Positions 1-10,840 of a DNA stretch of 64,000 nucleotides are shown here, in pieces (the first letter of the stretch is position 1; each line of letters begins with the position of its first letter). The stretch covers positions 39,906-103,905 of the forward strand of contig JADFUC010000905.1 in assembly GCA_019722365.1 (NCBI GenBank), in the 5' to 3' direction. Source of the stretch: Lithospermum erythrorhizon. Lineage: Eukaryota; Streptophyta; Magnoliopsida; Boraginales; Boraginaceae. The notes beneath the pieces were generated by a model that did no database searches, was not told the origin of the DNA, and saw only the letters and a program-made list of their open reading frames with translations. The translations under genes were made by a program, and so were the position numbers.

Positions 1-1936
1 ATTCAAGAACCTTACATAATACATGAAGATATAACAAGGTCTCAACAAGTACAAAAATTCCAGAAGAAATCAATAGACTCAACAACTACTAAAACTCTTA
101 GTCATCAAACCTCCATTCTATATCCCCAAGATACCATCCTTCAATGCGCATATACCAATCATTTGGCACTACAGGAATGGACTAATAAATAATCACCCAC
201 ACTTAGCAATCATAAAAGATAAGGCTGCAAAACTCAAGACTTTTATGTACACAAAGTATAAGCGTGACACCGCACTTTATACACAAAGCATAAGGTACAA
301 TCACATAAGGATACACTAAGTATAAGGCACACCGCACTTATACACTAAGTACAAGGCACAATTGACTTATTAAGTATCACAAGACTATATAATTAAAGTA
401 TAAGGCACACCGCATTTTATATACACTAAGTATAAGGCATATCGTGGGCATATCTCTGCAAAGCGAAAGTGAGAAGCCACCTAACTCCCTAATCATCCTA
501 ACATAGGTCAAATCCCTATACTCAAGTCACCTCAAGTCATAGATAACTCTAACTATCACCTCTCACAAATCATCACTTACCCCAAACAATATCCGCTAAT
601 ACGCCTAAAAACATCTCTACAATCGTAAGTCAAACACAATCGCCGACAAGGCTGGCGAATCAAAAATATAAGTCAGAGTCTGCTATTACTTACTCCTGCT
701 AACACTAACGCTACTGCATCGTAATCACATAATCATATAACAATTACATGTATGTTACCTCACGCATCACATATTATCACAAGCACACATGTTCACACAA
801 TTTAAAGTAAGTAATGGTGCAACACCTTGAGATAAGTACCACTTCAAGCATACCGCAAAAACCTTTTAAAGACAATCAAGGACCCGCTCTTTTCCACTTC
901 CATCAACTTAAACAACACCCGTAAAAGTATAATCAAGCTCCTACTACTATACCGCGTTTAGAAGATACACATAACCAACTCTTAGGGAAACTATCTCTAA
1001 AATGGGCCTCATTTACTGAGCAAACTATCGAATTATAACTCTAATCGGATTAACCCAATCGATTCTCACAATTCCAGACATCTTATCACTTTCAAGACAA
1101 ATCGACTTATGTTGGTCTAATCCAATCATCAGTCCATATCAATAATCATAATTCAAATATCATCAATTATAACTCAACTTGAATTTACACTTTTCAAGAT
1201 AACACCTTTTAATCATCACTCCAATCACCAATTTAACATCATAACAACTCATAATAGTCCCAACATCCCCCACACATTTAAAAGTCTTATAAAATATCCA
1301 CATAAAAAGTCAACCTAAAACCTAAAGTCAATCCCTCGACCATGGTCGCCCCTCAAACGACCCTAAATCACGAATTCATCACTTATATACGCCACAAAAC
1401 CCACATAAATCCAATCAAGATTTATTCATAAAAATTCAATTATGAAAAGTCAACTAAAAGTCAACTATGTCAAAACCCAAGAAATATCTCTCAGTAGCTT
1501 ACCTTAACTCAAGAACACGGGGAGAACAATATTCTACAACCGACATCTCTGAGTCTGAGTTAATGCATCGGAAGAGAGAAATGGGAAATGAAATTTCTTA
1601 AGTGGGGAGGAGGAATATTTCTGCCAAACTACATGAAAGATGATGATGAAGTGTTTGATAACGATGATTGAAGATGTAAGGCACGACTAGATATTTAAAA
1701 CCAGTCCTCGCTCTGCTTTCTATAATTTCTCTCTGGCCATCGCATTTCCTAAATCCTCAATGCACTTACTCTTCAAAGATAAAATATTCCATGGCAAAAA
1801 CTAATAAATTATAAATGCAATCTTGCTAAAAAATTAATTTAAATAACATTATCATCGAGATTATTTAAAATATCCAAAGTGGTCCCAGCCGACCTAAAAA
1901 TTTAAATTTTTTTTTTTTTCATGAACGGTTATTACA
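1..1936 (-). mobile_element. Ty3/gypsy-type LTR, family G copy 1, cut by window start
   Basis: Read on the minus strand, this begins with tgtaataaccgttc at 1936 and runs to the window edge without reaching its 3' end. It is homologous to 4328-6769 in the same orientation and to 20238-21790, 57085-59517 and 62818-64000 in the opposite one. Shared landmarks include a purine/pyrimidine leader, the phrase rendering 'aaatgtgtgggg', and a block reading 'aatgcgcatata' on the plus strand. LTRs starting TGTAATAACC are common in plant Ty3/gypsy elements. It could be the 3' LTR of an element whose 5' LTR is the copy at 4328-6769. The short reading frames inside are not genes. Confidence 0.8.
240..450. 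repeat. Minisatellite inside LTR G1
   Basis: Several imperfect copies of a unit containing aagtataaggcacaccgca, spaced about 30-60 bases, fill this stretch. The equivalent place in LTR G2 (5100-5240) has a shorter, diverged set. The same place in G4 (about 58500-58730) has plus-strand copies of 'ccttatacttcgatataaga'-like units. The array therefore belongs to the LTR and varies between copies. Confidence 0.7.
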
Positions 1937-4327
1937 ACAAGGTACAAAGATAATTGAATTTTACGAATGATGTATTTAATTACATTATAAAGAACATTAC
2001 GCTTTTTAAATCAACCATTTAACGGTTCAAACTTCAACCGTTTTTAACTCAGATGTCTTATTATGAAAGACATGATATTTGAATAACAAACAATTGAGGA
2101 CACTTGTGAAGATGACTTCAATAAGACATATATTTAATCTGTAAAGATAAACCGAAATAACTCTACTAGACTTAGTGAGGTAATGTTAAACTTGATTTAG
2201 TTTGTATGTTCACATGCAAGTTAATCAAGAATATAAGTCATTGAATGATACATCCGAGTTGATAAGAGTATTTTGGAGGACCGTGAGGCAAATACTATCG
2301 CTCTTAATGAAGTATCAACACAAGTACTAGTATCCAAAGAATGAGACATCATTCTTATCTTGAAAGCTGCATCATGCAAGATGTGAAGTATAGAATCGCG
2401 GTTTAAAATTGAAGTTAAAACATAATGATGAAATCTTCAATTTTGTATACCAAATTAATTTTCATTCTACCCAGACATGTCAATTAGTCGAGCGATAAGT
2501 AAGAATCATACTAATTTAGTTGAAAGATTAATCTAATGGTATATAAATTCACATACAAAAGTTGTCATCTACCTTAAATTAAATTTTATTCATATCATTC
2601 AGACACCAGTGTTATGTTTGACAAACAAACTTTTGAAATAGTCTCCAAACTGATGGTTGGTATTATGTCGCTGATGTACATAATTCAACACGGATCTAAT
2701 GTCGAGACTATACATAATCGAGAAGATAAATGTATTTATTTCCATCTACTATAGAATTAAATTGATTTAAGGTATAGTATCTTTATTATATATAAAGAGT
2801 GAATTAAATATATGACTTGAATGTATTCAAGTGGCCTCCTCATTAGACAATCAATCCACAGAAAGAACCTTCTGCTTATAATCAAGAATATTATGTGACA
2901 ATCCCCCGATGTATAACGCCTAATGCAAAGATAAATGATGTTATGAATAACATAATTCTATATATAGATGACTGAGGTCATCCTGAAAGTGAAATAGAAT
3001 TGAATACAATTTAGCTCTAGTATAACTTATTCTATTTACCTTATAGATGGTGATTCACTGTATAAGAAACGTATTTCCATTATAATGAACACATAGTCAT
3101 AAAATGAATCAAATATTTGGTTTCACTGCTTGAATGTATTCATTGCTCGACTATGTTCATGTTCATTTCAAACTTATTCCTTATATTGATTATCCACATG
3201 TTGTAACACATGTGTTTAAGGAGGATCCAAAGAATGTTCCTATGTAATGATCAAAGGACGTTTGATGGATACTTTGAGATTGTTCTGCAACTCTTCACAT
3301 TTCAAACGAGAACAAGAAAACTATTATATTATCAAGATTCAAGCAAAACTGAGGTATAGTATAATGAGTTAGAATCTTCATCTCTAAGATATATTGGTTG
3401 AAATCATAAAAGTATCAAAAGTGAAGATGAACCTTGAGTTTCTTAAAGGTTAATGAGCACAACCGCACACAATGTCTTGCAAGCATCGGTACTTAAGGAA
3501 TTGGCCATAACCTGAGAGGTATAATAATAGCAATTGACTTTCAGACATCTATGTTCTTCTTCTCCGCACTACATATATATGTGAAATATGATTTATATTA
3601 GTCACAAAATATAAGCTTTCAGATGACATTCGCCGCAAGCTATAACGTCATGAAGCTTAAAGTGAATATAATCTATGATAGACTAAATCTATAATAGACA
3701 GATTCTTACTCTATAAGAGTCCTGCTCCCACAGTAAGGACCTCATGACTGAGAGTGGTTGGAATCTATTACATGGCAATATGATTCACCGATGTCACGCG
3801 AGGACTATGTGTCGTACACTTAATTATGCATATAACACGATTCCATAATAGGAATTCAAGTGGAGTTTTACTAAAGGTATTGAGCCTGTCCGTAAATACG
3901 CTTTGTAGTAACGCAAGAGTAATTATAGCTCTATGGAATGGATCATCATCGATCTTCATCTAGAACTAGTTATGAGAATAATGACATATGGACGGTTGTC
4001 CACAGACACTGCTTAGTTACAATTCATGAATGTGAGCCTGGAGTATATCGTGGGAGGCAAATTAAAGAATATACATTTGATCGGCATGTGTTTTAACACA
4101 CTTCTTTAATTGTGTCAGAACCCTCATAATAGATCTGCAAGTGGCTAATCGCCACAAAATCTGAGAGAAGTCACTAAATACCAAAATGAGGTTTTTACTT
4201 ACACACTTTAACTAGTGGGTATTTGAGAGGAAACTGAATCTGCATGGTAATGGTCACAATTTCAAAGACAAGCCATGCAAAGGCTTAAAACTCATTTTGC
4301 ACATAGCCGTGTGTGACTATACTGTGA
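1937..4327. other. Unexplained 2.4 kb between two G LTRs
   Basis: If the flanking minus-strand LTRs belong to one element, this is its interior. I can see no gag, protease or polymerase motif in any frame. The longest frame, 3768-3959 on the minus strand (63 codons), resembles nothing I know. A phrase with 'gacttgaatgtattca' near 2814 recurs imperfectly near 3128, and a 14-base match to the primer-site region of the 57-kb element lies near 4170 on the minus strand. Possibly a heavily decayed interior or unrelated filler. Confidence 0.4.
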
Positions 4328-6769
4328 TGTGAGACCACCAGGCCTGCCGCCTGAAAGTAGAATCATTATAACTTAACACCGTAGTCACTCAAACCGAATA
4401 CGGACGACTTAATCCACAACTCAAGCTTTCATCCAAAGTGCACTCATTTCCATTAAGATTCGAAAATAAACAGTTTTTAAAATTTACAATTCATCAGCTG
4501 ATATCTAACCAACTAACCTTATATACAACATATCCCCAAATAAATACGAATGTCTAAGAAGGCTACAATCGAAAGAAGTAGAACAGATTCTAATCAATAA
4601 AAAGATAATCATTGATAAAATAAAATAAAGCAACAATAAAACTACTGACACAACACATCAAATGAGACGTTGAGATCCTCACTACCCGACAACACCTAAC
4701 CACTGCTCAACTAAATGCTTCATCAACCCCACAAACGAAATGCCGCCTAAAGCGAAAAGGTATGCAGTTCGCGAACTTAGTGAAAACTTAACATTGTGGG
4801 CACTTAACATATTTTAACGGTGACGTATTAATAGTTTAATAGTCCAATATGAATAAATTACTTATGGTGTTATCCGTGACTACCTAATAAAGTCATGTAC
4901 AACAAGATCTCCAAAGAAGTCTCAAATATGTTGTGATTCAATAGAAGGCCCCACAAGGCACACAATCACCTGTGTAATGAAATCAGAGACACACAACAAC
5001 GACTATAACTCTAGTCATCTTCTATCTCCCATATCTCCACAAGTATACTAATCCTCTAATGCGCATATACTAAACCGGCACCACAGTTGAATGGACTAAT
5101 CACCGGCAACACGACTTATACAAAAAGCAGGTGCCAACACCGACAATGCATATAGCAAAGTACACACCTCACATCGCACTTATATCAAAGTATAATGCCA
5201 ACACCGGCATGCACATAGCAAAGTGATAATAGATTCACACTCTAATACCAAGTATGCCAACAACGCCACATTCCGCAAGGGCGAGAGCCACCAACCTATG
5301 CGCAATCATCCAATATAGTGGGTCATATCCAAATACTTAATTCACCTCTCAATAACCAATCACTTACCCCAACAATAATCAAGCACACAAAATTTAAAAC
5401 ATTCACAATCATAAATCAATCACAACCGGCCGACAAGGTAGAAATGCATGTTGCCGATAAGGCCACAGAATACAATAGTGCCGAAAGCGTAAATTTAAAC
5501 ATAAGTCGAGTTCAAGCCATTACTTACCTCAAGCAAATCTTCAACTAAGTACGTAATTAAGCAATCAGATAATCATAACATGGCCTGCTGAATAAACGCA
5601 CCACATAATCATACAAGAATTACATGTATATTTCATTCTCACGTAATCGTAACACAATGACATGTACATCATTCTCACATAATCATACCACAATAACATG
5701 TTCACACAATTTAGTGGCACGCAGTAGCACCCAGGATAAGTACACACTCTCACATGGCTACAACAAAACTTTCGCAAAACACAATCATTTGTAAATACCT
5801 TCATTAACAACGCTAACAAAACACCCAGAAGTATAATCAAACTCATTATACTTCGTTTCAAGATATACAACCAACTCCTAGAACTATTTCTAAACACTAT
5901 ATAATGACGGATAAACAACGAAAAATAATAACCCCTGCCGGACACAACCTGTTCGGAAAGCTTCTCTGCTTAGAATTTTACCTTATTATTTTAATATTTT
6001 ATGGTATCAATCTTAAGTCATTCTATTCAACTCGTTCATACTATAATAACTTTATACTCTGTACATCAATTAACTCAAATTTTACTTCCTTAACCTAACT
6101 CCTTTAATCAATTTTAAATCACTATTCTAACCTTACAATAGCGTTACAATAAGGTCCCAGTAATTAAACTCCTCACACCTTTAGAGTCTTATAAAATATC
6201 AAAAATAAAAAGTCAACCAAACCTAGAAAAGTCAACCCAACTATAACATCCTCAAACAACCTCTTAAATCATAAATACTTACTTATATATATATCATAGC
6301 ATCCATAATAAACTTAGAAAACAACATAAAATTAAAAGTCACCAAAAGTCAAACCTTAAAAATCAACTAAAACTTTATTTTCATACCTCAAATCAGAGTG
6401 AAAGACATTGAAAACCCAGAATCAACCTGGCGATCTTGAACAAACAACAAAGTGAAGAAATGGAATAGTGAACCCCTTGGTCAGCTCAAGTGGGACTCTC
6501 GCCGTTTGTAGCCGAGGAGACGGTTTTGTAGATATTTGTGTGAATAGGTGGATGGTGATTTAAGATGAATTTCATTTAGTCTTTAAGTCTTAGGAAATCA
6601 CAGAGTTTGTGCCACCGAATCGTTTAATCGAGAGTTAATGAATCCATTTTAACAATTAAATTTTAACTTTAATTATCCCAAGGCTACTAATACTAAATTA
6701 TAAATGTAATCTGTCAATAAATTTTACTTAATTAATATTATTATCGAATTAACCGGAACGGTTATTACA
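4328..6769 (-). mobile_element. Ty3/gypsy-type LTR, family G copy 2 (full length)
   Basis: On the minus strand it starts tgtaataaccgttcc at 6769 and ends in ggtctcaca at 4328, about 2442 bases. The copy at 57085-59517 is about 2433 bases. Near-colinear matches cover the leader, the middle (cataatcatacc and gttcacacaattta on the plus strand near 5690), the minisatellite, and the last 500 bases (the aggcggcatttcgtttgtg block near 4740). No 5-base target duplication is visible at its ends, so it may be one LTR of a larger element rather than a solo LTR. The frames of 76, 126 and 64 codons within it are chance ORFs. Confidence 0.85.
5100..5240. repeat. Minisatellite inside LTR G2
   Basis: Imperfect repeats carrying 'gccaacaccgacaatgcata' and 'gccaacaccggcatgcacat', each followed by agcaaagt. 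This is the positional equivalent of the 240-450 array but shorter and more diverged. Confidence 0.55.
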
Positions 6770-7759
6770 GGATAAACTTAGCCATCGCTAATTCCATGGT
6801 TTATAGACCGAACAGATAGTGAAATACTTATTAGATTGGTTATATCATCATGATCATTACCCTTCCACTTTACATGTCTTAAAAGACCTAAGATTTTAAT
6901 GAATCTTAAAGATTCCACGTGTAGACTCGAGCAACCATCTCGAGCTGAGATATATTCTTCAGATTAAACTGTTATTTTGATTTCATGAGATTGAAGTTAA
7001 AGAACCGAATCCATGCAAGGTTTAGTAGAGCAAGTTCATTTACTTTCTAGAATAAGTTCAAACAATCACTGAACAAAGTAATTTTGTATAATCTAATTAT
7101 TAACTATTATTAACACGTAATCTATCCATATAGTCATTTATTATTCACTGGTCGAAAATAACAAATCCCAAGGTGTCTATAGTTTCTGCAGAGGCAACCT
7201 GTAGTTTTAACCTTCAAGTCTGTAAACACGATAGCTACTCTTGGCCTGATGCCATGGTTTTAGGACAACTAGCATCGATGAACACCGATGATTGATTTAT
7301 GATCAATTTTATTGGATCATGAGAGCTTTAAAGCCCCATTATTGTTATGGGTCATCACATAACTGAGGAATGGACCGATCGCCTAAAAATCACGCAGAAG
7401 ATATGTATATCCTGTCCTATGATATTTTGCTTTAGAATCAAGTAAGTTTTAACACCCCAGACCACATATAACTACTTGGCATAGTATTAAAGCCATCGCC
7501 AACCGCCCACCTAGTGAGATTATAACTATTAGTGACAGAACGAGTATACAAGAGGTGCTGATATTATAAGGATTTATCCATCCCAAAGGTGTATCCTCAG
7601 CCTCCCCTGAATGAAGTTTGGTCCGATTGGTTTAGCGAGACGATAATTGATCTGGCCTAAATTGAGGAAAGAAAGTCGTGGGTGTTTATGACACTTATGT
7701 GGTTAGTCTGTGATCAGAGATCGTTGCCAAAGGAATTGTAAAGTAATCTCCGGCGTGAG
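6770..7759. other. Gap between two LTRs, nothing recognised
   Basis: About 1 kb between the 5' edge of LTR G2 and the start of the copia-like LTR. It is AT-rich, with stops in all frames and no motif I recognise. It could be the 3' interior of the element owning the 7760 LTR, but no clear polypurine tract precedes that LTR. Confidence 0.4.
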
Positions 7760-8938
7760 TGTCGGAAATCGTAGCATTTTGATTTCTATAATTATGTCTG
7801 CTATATAATTATTGTAACAATTCATTTACTAGTTTTGTAGTTAAATGAGATTACCCAAAATAACTTTTCAATACACCATTAAATGGAACTCATACGATAT
7901 TATCGAGACATGCCGATTATGATTCACGTGATAATCGAGTATAATAATCAGTAATGGTCAATTATATTATTATACGCTAATATTATCCGAGCCCGGTTAC
8001 ACAATAGACGCTAGAGTCACATATTCCATGAGAAATTAAATCAGATTATCAAATTGAGTTGATTAAATCAACGTAGATAAGAATTCCTAGAGTTTTACAT
8101 TGATAGTAAAATATAAATTGATCTAAACAGATCAATTAACTCTGTTAGTTCAATTGACTCATTTTAAGAAGAAAAGCTCATTAACTTGTTTACTCCACCT
8201 CATATTGACATTCTGTTAGTTAACTGTTTTAACTTAGTTGGCTCGTTATATTAACGTTGTCGAGCTATTCGAGCGAAATAGGAAAGAGCATATAAGGAAA
8301 GAGATATGAAAACCTGCTCATTCTCCTCCTTCTCCCTCCTCTCTAAAGTCATCAGCTCTCCTCTCCTCTCTTGACATTTGAGTTAAATTTTTTACTCACT
8401 CTTGTCCAATCGTCAGAAGATGAAGTCTAATCGCGAGATTCAACCGCTTCGCGCGACTAACCGGAGGCATTGTCTTTTCACGCCAATCGCCAGAATTCAA
8501 AGGAGGCTCTGAGAGAAGTCAGGATCCTCCGCTGATGAAGCACTCCGATATATGTATTTTATTTTATTCGCTTATATACATTTATGAGATCTTGGTTGCA
8601 TCCTGAATATTCTTATTATGTACAAGTCAAGGTGAATTTTCCAATAAGAATGTCACTATTCAAATAATAGTACCATCAGGCCTGGACACATCAACACCTC
8701 ATAGATCACATATATATTATGGCGGATCCGTCATTTAGTACATCGGGCCCGATATGGAGCAAAAAATCAACATCGTGATTCATTTGATTATATATAATAT
8801 ATATATATGTTGTCTTTTATATTATTTCTCATTATGTATTCCATTTGATTATATATAATATACATATATATGTTGTTGTCTTATTTTACATTATTCTCAT
8901 TATGTATTTGTTTATTGTAGTGTTATGAATGTATTATT
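7760..8938 (+). mobile_element. Copia-like LTR, family C1 copy 1
   Basis: The segment starts tgtcggaaatc at 7760 and shares colinear blocks with 22648 onward (tgttggaaatcaat) and 18096-18230. Shared blocks include 'aatgagatta', 'ggtcaattat' and the ttatc(t)cgagcc box. A TATA-like catataagg near 8288 precedes a C/T-rich leader, as in a promoter-bearing LTR. Just beyond it, tggtatcaaaaagc at 8940 resembles a primer-binding site complementary to initiator tRNA-Met, as used by many plant LTR elements. No coding interior follows. The right boundary is uncertain. Confidence 0.55.
8781..8907 (+). repeat. Tandem duplication of a ~61-base AT-rich unit
   Basis: Two adjacent copies start catttgattatatataat at 8781 and 8842. 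Both contain an alternating TA run, then tgttgtctt and a 'ctcattatgtatt' end. They lie near the 3' end of the C1 LTR. Confidence 0.75.
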
Positions 8939-9215
8939 GTGGTATCAAAAAGCAAATAGTCAGTAGAAAGACGCTGAGCCAAGATAATCAGTAGTAGGTA
9001 TATTTTATACTGCAACAATAATTTGTTATCAAGGTTATTCAAAGTTATAACTTTGTTTTGAATGATTATCCAGTTGTCCAAGCAGGGATGAAAGTACAAC
9101 CTATTGTGGAATTCATATTTGTTTGTTTATTGAGCATATTCAGAGAACTGGACAGTTATTTAGTCTTTCTTTACTTGTAAGTCCTTTCATTGATTTTGAT
9201 AGATAAATAATAAGC

Positions 9216-9446
9216 TCAGCATTGAATCAGGTATTTTTTCTTCAAGATCCTCATAAATGCTGGCCAAACATTCACATTTACATACTCATCGAGTTGTGAA
9301 AGAATCGCTATGCTATCTACAATAACATCCAATATTTTGTAGAATTTATGAGCCTTTCCATCATGCGTTACAAACCTTGAATATTTATCTTCAAATTTTA
9401 ATGCCAAATTATTAGTGGTGTTTCGTAAATACCTAAATATACCCAT
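9216..9446 (-). CDS. Unrecognised 76-codon frame, doubtful
   Basis: The frame starts ATG at 9446 and reads through to a stop at 9216. The product has a basic N-terminus, then an acidic/aromatic middle (KFEDKYSRFVTHDGKAHKFY) and a hydrophobic helix-like stretch (ILDVIVDSIAILSQLDEY). It looks more protein-like than the other short frames here and could be an exon or a gene fragment. I see no flanking exons, promoter or family match. A chance frame remains the simplest explanation. Confidence 0.15.
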   Translation of the reverse strand: MGIFRYLRNTTNNLALKFEDKYSRFVTHDGKAHKFYKILDVIVDSIAILSQLDEYVNVNVWPAFMRILKKKYLIQC

Positions 9447-10282
9447 ATAACCTCAATTTGATTGCTTCATTGCTTACGTTTCAATTTGGGAACGCCTAAT
9501 TACGATTTCTAAAACGCTTTGAATCATTTTATTACAGCTTATTTGTTGTCTTTGTAATTTTTATAAGAAATGTCAATAATAATACAGGTTACAAATTATT
9601 GACTCTGGGAAAGGAAATTCTCTGTTTAGAGGTTGCAATACCTCTGCCAAAGATTTAGAGCAATTAATATAATGACTTTTTTGTGCTTTTTGAATTGCCA
9701 TCTTTATATAAATTTGTAGTAGTGATTATTTATGTGATTGTGTTTGATATATAAGTACATATATTAGTCTAAAAAACAACTACAAAAAATACATTGTAGG
9801 TAACAAAACAAAAAATACATTTAATAAACTTGTTTGAAAGTGGAGCCTGAAAATTCAAGAAACTTCATAAATAATTATCATCTTGGAAAACTAATTAGTC
9901 TGGGCTGGGTACAATTCATTGTAGTTTATTAATTATTTGTGGACAAATTAATATTCGATTTATTAAAGCAAGAGTTTTTCCCATTATGAAATGATACTTT
10001 TCTTAATGACAAATTGGCACATTTATTACCCTTTTTGGCAGTAGAATCCAAACTGCGACGAATAATATGAACTCATTCATGTCCTGCGGCATACAAATAA
10101 ACCTTTCATTTAATGGGTCGTTCCCATCTTCCTGCCGACTTGTACCCCAACCAAATCACACCACACAATTTGGGTAAGTGTTTTAAATATTACTTTACCC
10201 TCGATATTTATAAAAACTACTTCCAAGCTCCCAAAAATACATTACCGATTGTGCACTCAACAAGCTAGATCGATCGTTTTTT

Positions 10283-10326
10283 ACTGCAAATCGAACGGGT
10301 GCTCCACCCGGTCGATTATTTGCGGT
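10283..10326. other. Hairpin (imperfect palindrome, 3-base loop)
   Basis: The left arm, from ctgcaaatcgaacgggtg, pairs with the right arm, cacccggtcgattatttgcgg, around a ctc loop. Two mismatches and a two-base bulge interrupt the stem. No CTRR follows at the distance expected of a Helitron 3' end. Function unknown. Confidence 0.6.
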
Positions 10327-10628
10327 TTGGAAGGGGGGACGGGAATAGTCCCATCCATATGTTTAAGAACATACTGAGTTTTATTCAAATGTAGCATCTT
10401 ATTGTTCACTTGTATTTATTGAATTGTATCCCAATTTTCTAAAATGTAGTTAAGTTGAGTTTATTGTAGGTATAAAATCAAGAGAAAATTGGAAGAATAC
10501 CACTAGTCAATCCTCAAATTTAGATTTTAGCAAGACATTTTTATAATTTTTTCAGCTCAAGACTACCCTCTCTCGTAAAAATACCCAATTACTCCCCAAA
10601 CCTCTTTCTCCTTCACATTTTTCTGCAC

Positions 10629-10840
10629 TTTTTTTTTCTTTTTTGCCATACCGACACCTAATTACTCCCCTCCCCTTACAAACCCAACGCATTCTTCCCA
10701 CTCAAATGCGCTTCACCCTCCCCTACAAACCATAATCGTGATTTTCCCTAAGGGATTTGGGGCGTCGAGGGGTACAAGTGAGGGAAGAGGGGCGCGGAAA
10801 AGGGTATGGCAAAGAAAGGAGCAAGTAAAGAAAAAGAAAG
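10629..10840. repeat. Imperfect foldback with pyrimidine/purine arms
   Basis: The left arm is a T-rich run ending ttttgccatacc (to 10652). It is mirrored by gggtatggcaaagaaagg and a purine-rich run from 10801 to 10840. Between them lie two similar blocks, each a C/T-rich cluster ending tacaaacc, then a G-rich stretch. It may be a small decayed foldback element. Confidence 0.4.

Noticed and set aside
240..450. CRISPR-like repeat array
   Set aside because: Repeats are degenerate, spacing is irregular, and the array belongs to a plant LTR shared with other copies.
5565..5945. 126-codon minus-strand ORF
   Set aside because: Falls inside LTR G2. The other LTR copies have no matching frame, and the product is Cys/Tyr/Met-rich low-complexity sequence.
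10283..10340. Helitron 3' end
   Set aside because: The hairpin is present but no CTRR end follows at the usual distance and no matching TC 5' end was found.
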